A stretch of DNA of 64,000 nucleotides from Blakeslea trispora (Eukaryota; Mucoromycota; Mucoromycetes; Mucorales; Choanephoraceae). The notes under the pieces were generated by a model. It ran no database searches and was not told where the DNA came from. It saw only the letters and a program-made list of their open reading frames with translations. A program made the translations under genes and the position numbers. The DNA lies in NCBI GenBank assembly GCA_025331445.1, contig JAIWNE010000012.1:62001-126000 (forward strand), in the 5' to 3' direction. Of the stretch, positions 12,606 to 22,349 are shown in pieces. Numbering within the stretch: the stretch's first letter is position 1; every line of letters starts with the position of its first letter.

Positions 12606-13477
12606 GGAACTATAAAAATTCAATGAGAGGGAACTCTGGGTACGTTTCATTAGAAGAAATAAAAGTAGGTCTTCTACTACTGCTAATTTATGTCTGGTTT
12701 ATATATGATCTGTGTAGGATGTGAGAATAATGTATTTCTGATCTATTCTCAGACAGATCGGTATGAACGATTTCCTTCTAAGATATATATCTAGCCATCT
12801 GTGTTAATAAGATGTCGGTACTTGATCTAATCCCTCAAATCAGTATGATTTGAAAATATGTCATTTGGATCTGGATATATCTTTTGAGAAGCATTCACTA
12901 CTGTCTCGATAAAAGGTATATAATTAAGTTATCCAATAGCATATCAGGCATAACCGTTTCATATAATTTATCTACATAGTTGATAGTTGGAGCAGTTTTT
13001 TTTTTTTTTTTATAAAGATAGACAAGCCCGTTTTATATTTGTCTCAGAACTATCGTTTATCCAAATATTGATTTAGTCTTTTATTGATTTAGATCTCTAA
13101 GACCATTATTTGGGTATATAGAGAATACTATCTATAGTTGTAGACCTTTGTATATCCCTTAACTGTGTACCAACAATTGTACCACAGTTATTTATAATAA
13201 AAATAGGGAGAAGTACCACTTGTATAGATCTGTCCTTGCTTACAATGTGTTAGCTACGCACATTGGAAGCTTTATACGTCATGTTGCTTCTTTTGTAATT
13301 ATTGTTTTTTTTATATATATTGTTTCAAATTGACTGTGCAAGCTTATGGCCTGATTTTAGGTTGATTTTGGATTTTCCAACTTTGTGAATTTTTTTTTTT
13401 GATGTGTCGATTATTTTGGTCATTGTCAAAATAAATCGTATCTGATTGAACTTAAGATCCGCAGTTGCTTTTAATGT
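12606..13477. other. Intergenic AT-rich DNA between two LINE ends
   Basis: Nothing coding is recognisable. There is a 17-base T run near 12,995. If the flanking remnants belong to one element, this is replacement or badly decayed sequence. Confidence 0.4.
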
Positions 13478-13846
13478 ATGTTTTGTATATGTGTATATGT
13501 CCCAAATACGACAAGAGCTCCATCTGCAAACTGTCGACTGTGCTTTCGGCAAATCGACTCCATCCCCCACTTTGTATTTTATTGTCCTTACAAATGTCCA
13601 TGCTTTCGTCCCTCAGTATACTTCTCCCCTACGCAGGTATTTCGAATGCTCAACTTGGAAGACGCTCACCCTTTCGCCGCATTAGATGTCAATCTCCTTC
13701 AGGTCCTAGCAATAACCAATTGGCGGATTTGGACAGCCTATGGGCAACATACAATTCATTCCACCCCTTTTGAGCCGTTTCGAATAATCAACGGCATTCT
13801 CAATCACTGCTCCATAGCCACAAAGAGTTACCCTTTGCTTCTCTAA
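13478..13846 (+). pseudogene. LINE 3'-end remnant
   Basis: An open frame of 122 codons reads CRLCFRQIDSIPHFVFYC (Cys-x2-Cys...His...Cys knuckle) and then ITNWRIWTAYGQHTIH, the layout of the end of LINE ORF2. The frame begins inside the element without a start. It ends 50 bases before the left terminus of the DIRS element. Confidence 0.65.
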
Positions 13847-13907
13847 ATTATTTTTATGATTTTCTATATCTCCGAACTAGTCTAACCACGTTACACTTGC
13901 CTTTTAG

Positions 13908-14006
13908 ACAAAATAAGACTGTGTAATATGTGCTTAATCTTCTTTTATTTTAATGTCAGCGAAATAATAAAATTCTATTCTAATTGTATAATTGTAATTT
14001 TGATCT
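13908..14006. repeat. DIRS inverted terminal repeat, left copy
   Basis: Ninety-nine bases exactly complementary, in reverse order, to 18045-18143. Base pairs stop matching at 14007 and at 13907, which defines the arm. The left extension 13897-13907 is not shared with the right end. Confidence 0.97.
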
Positions 14007-14040
14007 GATTAGCGAGCCAAAAGGGTGGGAGAGGAGGGCC

Positions 14041-14160
14041 TATTACACAGTCTTATTTTGTATTCTAATTGTCTAAAAGGCAATTCTGAGTGTCGAAACA
14101 AGTTCTCTCAGAATTTGTTGAGACCACGAATACAAAATAAGACTGTGTAATATGTGCTTA
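14041..14160. repeat. DIRS internal complementary region
   Basis: The first part is complementary to the left outer end, with about 11 extra bases (near 14062-14072); the part from about 14083 is an uninterrupted complement of the right outer end, 18191 back to 18119. It serves in DIRS replication as the splint that circularises the cDNA. The recombinase stop codon (14158-14160) lies inside it. Confidence 0.9.
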
Positions 14161-15396
14161 TTCAGAGTTAATATATTCAACCGCATCAAAAAATTGATCA
14201 TCTACTTCGATATCCTCAGTAGAACCGGACAAAAGAGAGTTGGTGAAATCGAACTGACTCATCTGTTCCCGTCGATAGTGGTTTTCGAACACTTGGGACC
14301 CAGACCAATTACCCATGGTGACAATATCTTCTTTGGGGATACCGGCACGGAGAGCCAAGGAGGAAGCAAGGGAACGAACAGAAACCCGAACATCTGTAGT
14401 AGATAACCGCAGGTAGTGTTTCAACCAAACACCAATGGTACGAGTAGCCAGAGGGGAGGAGGGTGAAATAGTATTCACAAATAGAACCGAACAGGAGGAA
14501 TGGTGTCTTGCGCGAAGAGGAACCAGAGCTTGGTAAGCGGCGATAGGACACAATCGAGGATCGGTATGCGCCTTGACAGAGAAGGACTTAATGATTCGAC
14601 GATGACCCCGTTTTTCTTTCGGACTGAAGACATCAAAGGTCAGAGTTTGGTTATCCTGTACAGCGATGTAATCAAAGGGGATTCGATCCAAATCCGACGG
14701 CCTTAGAAAGCATACGAAAGCCAGTAAGAAAGCAAGTTTCCGTTGCAAGGGAGCAAAAGCCATAGTAGTAGGGTCTTCAGATCGCAAGGCATTGAAAGTG
14801 GGAGTCAGGTCAATAGTTGGCCGATGAAGACGAATCGGAGGAGCTAATGACTTCAATCTGTTCAAGTATTGACTAATATCGCTACAGGAAGAAATAGAAT
14901 GAGGATCAACATGGAAATGAGTAACCGCGGAACGGGCCAGAAGGAGCGTGGCCACCTGATATTTCTTGAAACGGTGAAGATCACTCAAAAAATTGATTAG
15001 GTCATTGGCATGGAACTTGTTGACATCGATCGACAGATGATGAGCCCACAAAACAAAGAGACGTTGAGCAGGCATATAAGATCGGTTGGTAGCAGTATTA
15101 GCGAGGAGTGATCCAACCATAAGTTCCTTAGTGGAGGTGTTTAAGGTAGTAGTGGCGTTGAACCTAGACCTGATAGCTGCCACGCGGAGAGCCTCCAGCT
15201 CGGATTGTGTAATGGATGTGGCGTCGAAGGGGTCTTGAGCAGTACGCAATCCTGTGGTAGCAGAAGGGGAGGAGCGATGCTCAGTTGGAGCAGGAGTGGA
15301 TACCAGATTGCTTGAGTCCAATGTGGAACGACTATGGTCACGGAGGGAACTTGATCGTGGACGATCTTGGCTAGGCAGCGACCTATCAGATTCCAT
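14158..15396 (-). CDS. DIRS tyrosine recombinase
   Basis: Integrates the circular DIRS cDNA. The chosen ATG at 15396, in a CCCACCATGG context, gives 412 residues; the frame itself is open much further upstream (to 17277), overlapping the polymerase in another frame. Catalytic-domain marks: LLAFVCFLRPSDLDRI (first Arg), VSVRSLASSLAL (the HxxR box, with Val in place of His), MGNWSGSQVFENHYRRE (Trp position and Tyr nucleophile). An acidic tail follows. The N-terminal SAM-like core-binding region is present (residues about 60-190). The missing His may reduce or alter activity, or be a lineage feature; this cannot be decided here. Stop TAA is in the internal complementary region. Confidence 0.88.
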   Translation of the reverse strand: MESDRSLPSQDRPRSSSLRDHSRSTLDSSNLVSTPAPTEHRSSPSATTGLRTAQDPFDATSITQSELEALRVAAIRSRFNATTTLNTSTKELMVGSLLANTATNRSYMPAQRLFVLWAHHLSIDVNKFHANDLINFLSDLHRFKKYQVATLLLARSAVTHFHVDPHSISSCSDISQYLNRLKSLAPPIRLHRPTIDLTPTFNALRSEDPTTMAFAPLQRKLAFLLAFVCFLRPSDLDRIPFDYIAVQDNQTLTFDVFSPKEKRGHRRIIKSFSVKAHTDPRLCPIAAYQALVPLRARHHSSCSVLFVNTISPSSPLATRTIGVWLKHYLRLSTTDVRVSVRSLASSLALRAGIPKEDIVTMGNWSGSQVFENHYRREQMSQFDFTNSLLSGSTEDIEVDDQFFDAVEYINSE

Positions 15397-17060
15397 GGTG
15401 GGTTCATATATGGGCTCGATAGCTGGCTCCAATCCATCGTAAAGGCGTCCGTCCAAATGGATCCCGGATCGGCCATCCACGATACGTACCTTGGAAGGAG
15501 GTTGGTAGTTCGATCGGCGAAGAGGTCTGTACAATGTGGGCCCCATTGTGTGTCCAGATATCTGAAGATCCAAGGGTGAATTTGCCATTGGTTCTTGAGG
15601 AAGAAGCGGCGAGACTCGTAATCGGCTGTTTGATTGTATACCCCCGGGATGTGTTGAGCAATCAAAAGAATCCCTCGTTGAAGGCACCACTTCCATAGTT
15701 GAATGGCCAGTTGTAGAAGAGGGAGGGACTTGGTTCCGCCTTGCTTGTTGATGTACGACAGTGACGTCGTGTTGTCCGTCCGGATCATCACCGTCATATT
15801 CATCAATCCTGGGAAGGTTTGAAGAGCTAGTTGAGCTGCCTTTAACTCCCTCCAGTTGATGGACATGTTGGCCTCCTCGTGCGTCCAGTAGCCGTGCGCC
15901 AGAAGCGGTGACTTGTTCTCGATGGGTGCAAAGCAGCCCCAGCCAGTGTCGCTGGCATCGACATAAATAGTCTGTTCTGGAGTCTGAGGTAAGATGCTGC
16001 GACCATTCCAAAGATGTAGATTGGCCTTCCACCATTCCAATTCCTTTATACAGGCAGGTGGTAGTGGAACAGGCACATCCCAATCCTTCTTGTCTTGAAC
16101 CGAAGTGGTTGTTAACTGTAGTAGATACCGAGTGTACAGTCGAGCAGGGACAAGAGCAAATGTGGCTGATTGAATTCGCATCGTCAGACTCATGATGACC
16201 CGAGGAGGTTGGACAGGACGACGAAGCACCTGCGCAATCGATCGACCCAAATCGCGCAGCTTCTTGGTTGAAAGGTTGGCCGTCATGGTTGTGGTGTTCA
16301 GCACGAAGCCTAGCTGCTCTAACGTCTGTGTTGGTTCGAGGACGGACTTCTTCAGGTTGACAAGCCAACCGATTTCCTGAAGCTTGTTCAGAACCAGCGA
16401 TGTGTGCTGTTTGGCTTGTTCTTTGGAAGAAGAAATGATGATTAAGTCGTCCAAGTACATACTGAGACGTATATTTAGTGAACGAGCCCAATGCATTATC
16501 GACTTGGTGAGTTTCGTGAACAGGAAGGGGACTACGGATAGGCCAAAGGGAGTTGTTTTGAACTGGTAACAAACCCCTTTCCATACAAAACGGAGAAAAC
16601 GTCGAGAGCAAGGATGAACTGGTATGTGAAGGAAAGCATCCGAAAGGTCGATAGATGTCATCCAATCCTGAGGGTGTATAAGACGAGATATGTCGTTGAT
16701 TGTTTCCATCTTGAATGTTGGACATACTACATATCGGTTCAGGGCCTTGAGGTTGAAGACTGGCCGTGATCCGCCTGTCTTCTTCGGGATGACGAACATG
16801 GAGTTGTAAAATCCCGGTGTTTGTTGTTGGTGTGGTGGGACCACTTCGATGGCGCATTTGTCTAGGAGAGATGAAATCTCCTGAGAAAGCAGTTGTTCCT
16901 GTTTGGGATCGAAGCAGACCACTGGCTTTCCGGTTGTTGTGGTAGGAGGAGGCGAGTGAAAGGTTATTTGGAAACCGTCTCGAATTACGGAGAGCATCCA
17001 GTCGTTCTTGCAGATGGTTGTCCAGCCGGAAAGGTACCTGGACAATCTTCCTCCCACCAC
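15141..17060 (-). CDS. DIRS reverse transcriptase / RNase H polyprotein
   Basis: Copies the element RNA into DNA. The open frame of 639 codons contains the RT core: KKTGGSRPVFNLKALNRYV, SIDLSDAFLHIPVH, TPFGLSVVPFLFTKL and the catalytic box MYLDDLIII. The RNase H domain follows: IYVDASDTGWG, NWRELKAA and IRTDNTTSLSYI, then NQTADYESR. The C-terminal 150 residues read DLFADRTTNLLPRYVS and MNPPWNLIGRCLAKI, the region of DIRS and Ngaro polymerases sometimes compared to a methyltransferase. Its start is probably not the ATG at 17060 alone: the frame overlaps the gag end by a few bases, so a frameshift or re-initiation is likely. All catalytic residues checked are intact. Confidence 0.92.
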   Translation of the reverse strand: MVGGRLSRYLSGWTTICKNDWMLSVIRDGFQITFHSPPPTTTTGKPVVCFDPKQEQLLSQEISSLLDKCAIEVVPPHQQQTPGFYNSMFVIPKKTGGSRPVFNLKALNRYVVCPTFKMETINDISRLIHPQDWMTSIDLSDAFLHIPVHPCSRRFLRFVWKGVCYQFKTTPFGLSVVPFLFTKLTKSIMHWARSLNIRLSMYLDDLIIISSSKEQAKQHTSLVLNKLQEIGWLVNLKKSVLEPTQTLEQLGFVLNTTTMTANLSTKKLRDLGRSIAQVLRRPVQPPRVIMSLTMRIQSATFALVPARLYTRYLLQLTTTSVQDKKDWDVPVPLPPACIKELEWWKANLHLWNGRSILPQTPEQTIYVDASDTGWGCFAPIENKSPLLAHGYWTHEEANMSINWRELKAAQLALQTFPGLMNMTVMIRTDNTTSLSYINKQGGTKSLPLLQLAIQLWKWCLQRGILLIAQHIPGVYNQTADYESRRFFLKNQWQIHPWIFRYLDTQWGPHCTDLFADRTTNLLPRYVSWMADPGSIWTDAFTMDWSQLSSPYMNPPWNLIGRCLAKIVHDQVPSVTIVVPHWTQAIWYPLLLQLSIAPPLLLPQDCVLLKTPSTPHPLHNPSWRLSAWQLSGLGSTPLLP

Positions 17061-17071
17061 GGAGCAGGATA

Positions 17072-17986
17072 TTACTGCTTCTTCTTGGGGTTGAACTGGT
17101 TGTTCTTGATGAACGGATTGGTGTTCTGGTGGGGAGGTCGATGTCCGCCTGAGAATCCGTTGTTGGGTTGCTTGTTGTTGTTGTTGTTGTTGTTGTAACC
17201 GCCCTGGCCCATGGACGGACCGTCCCGAAAAAACGTATTGTTACTTCCAGCTGTTGGCTTGGATGAGGGACCACCACTGCGACGGTGACGAGAGGAAGCC
17301 TCTTTCAATGCCTTGTTGCTATTGGACTGCTGGCTGATAGCGGATTGAAATGCCTCTGAAGACATAAGATAGTTTTGAGTACCCGTTGAAGGAGCGCGGA
17401 AGCTAGGGTTGATAGCCCGGAACGCAATGTCTGTGCGAGATGATGAAATGCTTGCATTGATATTCAACATCAAAGAACGTATGTCGTTTATGGTTTCAAT
17501 AAAGCGTTGAGAATGATCATTGGGTAGATCGGTGGTACAAATCTCACTGGCCAAAATATCTAAAGGGCGAAATGTACCTGATAAGAGATATTGGATATGT
17601 TTAAGAGTGACGTCCTCTTTAGTTTGAGATGTGTTCATACGACGCTTTGCCTCAGGCATCGTAAGGGGTGGCTGATAATTCAATTGCCTAATGGGAGGGT
17701 ACTTGTCAATCAATTCCCCACGTGCCTCATCTGACAGGACTTCATTGTTGAACAAGTCTCGGTCAAGTGCAAATTGATCCTGAACCAAAAGATCAGGAGT
17801 CCAATCGAAGCGAGGACGCATACCAAAAGGATGGAGGTGGCTTTGAAGATCGTCTACAGGATCTGATGTGGCTGCTGCTGCTTGTGCCTGATATTGCTGT
17901 TGTTGTTGTTCAATCAATTGACCAAGCATGTTTTGAGTTTCGGCTAATTACTGACGCATTTGTTGCATTTCCTCGTCTGGAGTCAT
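17072..17986 (-). pseudogene. DIRS gag-like protein with early stop
   Basis: First frame of the element. From the ATG at 17986 it reads MTPDEEMQQMRQ, then a TAA at 17948-17950, then continues in the same frame LAETQNMLGQLIEQQQQQ to the stop at 17072. An ATG at 17929 downstream of the stop opens the remaining 285 residues. The protein has a polyglutamine patch, a central helical part, and a basic Asn/Gly-rich end (GGYNNNNNNN, HPPHQN-like, FNPKKKQ) suited to nucleic-acid binding. The stop probably arose by a single substitution. Re-initiation at 17929 would still give most of the protein, so loss of function is not certain. Confidence 0.75.
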
Positions 17987-18044
17987 TTTGAAACTTTTTG
18001 AAAATCTAAAATCAAAGCGGTAATGACCAGGCGAGCGAAAAAGA

Positions 18045-18143
18045 AGATCAAAATTACAATTATACAATTAGAATAGAATTTTATTATTTCGCTGACATTA
18101 AAATAAAAGAAGATTAAGCACATATTACACAGTCTTATTTTGT
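18045..18143. repeat. DIRS inverted terminal repeat, right copy
   Basis: Exact reverse complement of 13908-14006. The right extension 18144-18191 has no partner at the left end but is complemented by the internal region, as expected for DIRS. Confidence 0.97.
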
Positions 18144-18191
18144 ATTCGTGGTCTCAACAAATTCTGAGAGAACTTGTTTCGACACTCAGAA

Positions 18192-19213
18192 CTCTCTGCG
18201 ATGTGTGACTAAACATATTTAAATAAACAAAAATTTCATTTACAAACCCCCCCTTCTGCTGATTGACTCATAAAATATTGTTTCTTTTTTGCTACAAGGC
18301 CTTATTACCATCAGCTGTTGAGTCGTATTGTTCCTGGAGGCTTGTTCTTCACAGGAAGTTCCCTTGTAGTAAAACCAGTTATGCTCTATGCAATGTGTTA
18401 TTCTTAGATCTGTCCGTTAGCCTTGCTGCCATCAGCTGTTGAGTAGCATGTTCTTGAGAGGGCCTGCTCCTGTCGAGAAGTTCGCGAGCGCCAGGTCTTT
18501 CTTTTTTACTCGCTCACTGACAATTTGTCAGAAGTGCGCCTTTCAAAAAAAAAACTATGCTACTCGCAAGATTCATAATAGTTTAGCTGCTTAAAGATGA
18601 TGAAGAACAGCTAGCAGCAAACGAGAAAATACGTGATTTTTATCTGGAAAGTATAGAGCCACAACATTTAGCGATATAGATGGCGCAATTTTAAGTGCCT
18701 GTATGTATACAATACAAGTAAAGAAGATCATAAAGACGTACTATGGAGTTTCGAAATCCTGTATGCATTGCAATAAGTCAACATGTTGCCGAAGTGAAGG
18801 CAGAAAATGTGATTCATACTCTCAAAGTTCCAAATACCACTGCTTCGCACCACTTCTGGGTCACACAGTGACATATATCATGAACACTCAATAAAATGCA
18901 TTTACTTTTCAGTTGCCATTTCAAAGATCACAAAGTTTATTTCATATTTTGCTTTTTTTTTAAAAAAAAAAAAAAAAGCTGCACAAGCTATGGTTCATAT
19001 AATGTAGCACAATCATGTAAGTCGTGACGGATACAGTAAGACGAATGCCAAGGGAAGGAGCAAGACCAACGATGACGAAATCTAAGCTTGATATTGATTA
19101 TATAAAAATGGCTGGAGTAGGGTTTTGAGGCAATGGGACGAATCCGAGAGGGAGCGGAAAAGTATGGAACAAACGTCGAACTTTGTTGGTCAGGAGTATA
19201 GCAAGCTATAGCT
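18192..19213. other. Intergenic DNA with a diverged direct repeat
   Basis: Bases about 18308-18363 and 18431-18486 share CCATCAGCTGTTGAGT followed by similar TGTTC...GGAGG/GAGAGG...GAAGTTC blocks, 123 bases apart. A 15-base A run near 18,961 follows a T run. No gene is recognised. Confidence 0.5.
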
Positions 19214-20350
19214 CTACTGAAAGGAGTCAGCAGCCAGTTGAACTATTTCTGGGAATTGGAACCAGTTATCAAGACTACTTAAAGAAGCCTCATTTGAAAG
19301 CTTAATGATGATACTTTCGTAAGTACCAGAGATTGGCTGATCCAAAGAAGGGGAACTTCCAAAGATCTTCGTGTAAAAGAGATGCTTTTCTTTCAAGAAC
19401 ATAAGCACAGTAGCTTTCACTGTGTTGTACATTTCTTGGCTACCAAAAATGGCATGAGCAAGAACTCTGTGACCACAATTACCATCAGCAAGAGGGTTAA
19501 AATGGCTACAACTGCTATCAACCTGATTTGCACTGAGTCCAGATAGGAGAGAAATTAATAGCTTAACTACTATAAAAAGCTTTAGTATTCGATTCTCTTT
19601 AAAAATGATGTCTTGCCTTTATCTTTTTGTCTGTCGCTTTCAACTTGCTGTACTTCTCTTTCAATATGATATCCTTTTTCTTTCTGTTTTTATATATTTA
19701 TTTTCGATTTTATTGTTGTTTTGTTAGCTTGGGCGATGTTGTCTGATACAGGCTCCAAAGCTATTTTTTCTCTTGTTGTATTCTTTGGCCTGCCTTTAAT
19801 ATCATAAACGATAGTTGGCATGAGCAAAGAATCAACTTGTTTGTTTTCAGTATATTTGCGTCAAATTGATTTTCTCTTGTTCAGTCTTCAGATCACCTCC
19901 AAGATTTTGAAGTTCTTACAGTTGAAGCTGTAACAATCTTGAGTTGTTATCAACTACTTTGTCATTTTCTGCTTTCTGTGTTTCTACAACTTCTGCAATT
20001 GTTGCCACTATTGTACAACCATAAGAATTTACTTTTATACTTTAAATTCAGAGTATTCAAATACCTCTGCCATTGTGGTGAATGATGTGCCATCTTTTGT
20101 GGACTGCTGCCAAGGGAATTGGGCCATTATGCTTCTGTAGTATGTGCCTGCATGACAAACGGTATGCTTTGCGTAAAACACACAAACATTTGCCAGTGGC
20201 AGGATCGACATGAGAAACATGACCTTCTTTTGAGGTGCTTTCCATGAACGCAATAAGCTTGCTTCGGATACGATCAAAAGCATACCTGGTGATTCGATCT
20301 TTGGGCTTGCTTTTTATCATCGATCTCTTGACTGGCACCGTTCTTGACAA
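19214..20350 (-). pseudogene. MULE transposase remnant: SWIM zinc finger plus OTU domain
   Basis: Reading minus: 20350-20057 gives GKCLCVLRKAYRLSCRHIL, the CxCx(n)CxH pattern of a SWIM zinc finger as found in MuDR-type transposases. After a linker with several stops, the frame near 19500-19214 reads NPLADGNCGHRVLAHAIFG, the DGNC active-site block of an OTU cysteine protease, then YTKIFGSSPSLDQP and ends PEIVQLAADSFQ. The DDE core upstream of the SWIM motif is absent and the OTU catalytic His region is not seen. MULEs that carry an OTU domain are known in plants and fungi (Kaonashi-like). This copy is dead. Confidence 0.75.
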
Positions 20351-22349
20351 TTGTCTCAGAAAGAGACTCTCGCACTACTTGCAAATCTCTGTATCCTTCC
20401 TGTAAGCAAATAAATGTTAGCTGTTGATAAGGATCATGACAGTAGCGTTTTGTTTGTTATAAGTAGATTTGAGGCAAAGAACGTTACAAGTAAAGTTTGA
20501 CCAAATTAGTCACTTATTACACACAAGCACCAAGGACAGACTGTAAGAAACTTACTTTGAGCGTAATAGCACCCAGATATATCAGGTAAAATAATACAAG
20601 TGGTAATTCTTAGTAAAGAAAATATAATAAAAAGGACGATTTTTTATTCAATGTTCGACAAAAACGTTTTTTTATACAATTCAAGGAATTCATTCATCTA
20701 CTTCTTGTGCTTCTTGATAGCTAATTCAACCTTGATAAGACCGAGAGAGAGGAATCAGAGAAATAGAGTTTGCAATCACAGAGTACAAAATAATAAAAAC
20801 AAAAATATAAGTTGGGGCGCATGTAGGAAGGGAGGGAAAGGTAAAATAGTAGAATTCAAATCAGGGTGCACAAAAAGAGGGGGGGGAGGAAGAAGAGAAA
20901 TAATATAAAAAAAATAGATAGTCAAAAAAAGGTACTAGAGAAGGCAGAGAAACGACATCAGGACAGAAAATAAAAGGGAAAAGCAGGGCTAGTTCACCAG
21001 GAGACTTAAGCGAGAGAGTATAGACATGAATACTGAAATATTTAACACAACATAAAAAAAAGAGCCTTTTTAGATAACATCTTTACAAACATTACTGACT
21101 GCAATGCTGGAAGATACATTTCCTTCACAAGTTACCATCACCTATTATTCATGCAATTTACCATCTAATAAATAAACCCAAATTTTAAGCAGTCATATGT
21201 TTTGAAAACGCCCTGTCATAGTTTTAGAATAAAACTGCCTGACAACTTTTTTTTGTTACTTCTCTTTTGTGTGTGCCTATTACACACATATTACAATTTT
21301 GTATATAACAATCAAACTATCTTATTACTTTATTCTTTTCCTCGGATTTTGTCTCAAGTATAACTCGAGAATTAGAAAAAGTAAGCTAACTTTAATATAA
21401 AATTATCAATATCAAATCATATACTTATCACGAATAAAGATTTTGGGCAAAACTCAATTTCGCTTCATAATACCACGCATACATAAAAGCCTTGATTTCT
21501 AAATGCTTATGGATAGATTGAGAAAAGAGGTGTAAAAGCAAAGAATGAATCTTCCTTTTTTCTATATATGTTGTTTAGTACCAATTCAATAACAATAACA
21601 GCAAACATGTATATTAGGAGACCATGAAATAAAAAGAGAGAGAAAAAAGGGGGGCCAACAATATTGACTTCTTCAGCTTGTTGGTGGCAAGGGAGGGAAA
21701 GAACAAAAGAACCAATCTAAAGGACATTTCAGATGAGCACAAATAGATTAAAAAAAACAGCAGTTTCTAACGCACTGTTCTTCAGGGCACATCAAATATA
21801 TGAGTTAGGTAATCTGAATTGAATCTCCAAAGAGCCTTTTTCTGCCCCGCTTAAAGAAAGAAAAAAGATAAATGTTGTCTATAGTTTATCTTTTTATTCA
21901 TTAAATAAAAGTGTCAAATCAATTGATGCTGTAAATTCACTTGTTCTTTTCCTGTGCTTATATTGGGGTCGGAGGCATTGTTTGTGTTACCAATTAAACT
22001 AAACAATTAAGTTGTCAAGGTCAATCAAGTCAAATGAATATGGTTTTCTATTAGAAGGGCAATTGACGTTTTCTTGTTTTCTCTTGATTGACAACAATTT
22101 CCTTTTTTCCTTATTCTATCCAACAACAAAAGTAAAGGGCATAAATCTTATCGTGTTTCAAAATAAACAAATAAATTAGTTGCTTTATATTAAGTTTTAA
22201 TAGACTTTGTTATTGATTACCGTGTAAGCCAATCAAAAGAGAATACGAGACTCATTGGATTTGAAGCTCCTTTAAAAAAAAAAAGAAAGAAAATATCTCT
22301 TTTTTTTTTCCCTTTTCTTTTCTCCCTTTTTCTTTTTTTTATTCAAGTA
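20351..22349. other. Intergenic AT-rich DNA, end of the island and ZIP gene promoter
   Basis: Two kilobases without recognisable genes. It has a G8 run near 20,880. A T-rich tract (about 22,298-22,345) directly precedes the ZIP ATG, like the pyrimidine tracts before other starts in this window. The rest shows nothing that can be named. Confidence 0.5.

Larger units (their letters stand above)
13897..18191 (-). mobile_element. DIRS-type retroelement, structurally complete
   Basis: Tyrosine-recombinase retrotransposon of about 4.3 kb, read on the minus strand. Order from its 5' end: right extension, 99-base inverted repeat, gag-like frame, reverse transcriptase/RNase H frame, tyrosine recombinase frame, internal complementary region, 99-base inverted repeat, left extension. 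The internal region at 14041-14160 contains the complements of both outer ends fused together, ending in TTGCC-type sequence from 13897 and ACTCAGAA at 18191; this is the defining DIRS feature and fixes the termini. The inverted repeats are identical, so the copy is young. Weak points for mobility: an internal stop near the gag start (17948-17950) and a non-canonical recombinase HxxR box. Confidence 0.93.

Noticed and set aside
18703..18894. 63-codon Cys-containing open frame
   Set aside because: No similarity recognised, no splice partners, and composition like the surrounding DNA.
20600..20908. 102-codon open frame
   Set aside because: AT-rich start and Gly/Arg low-complexity end; no domain or splice context.
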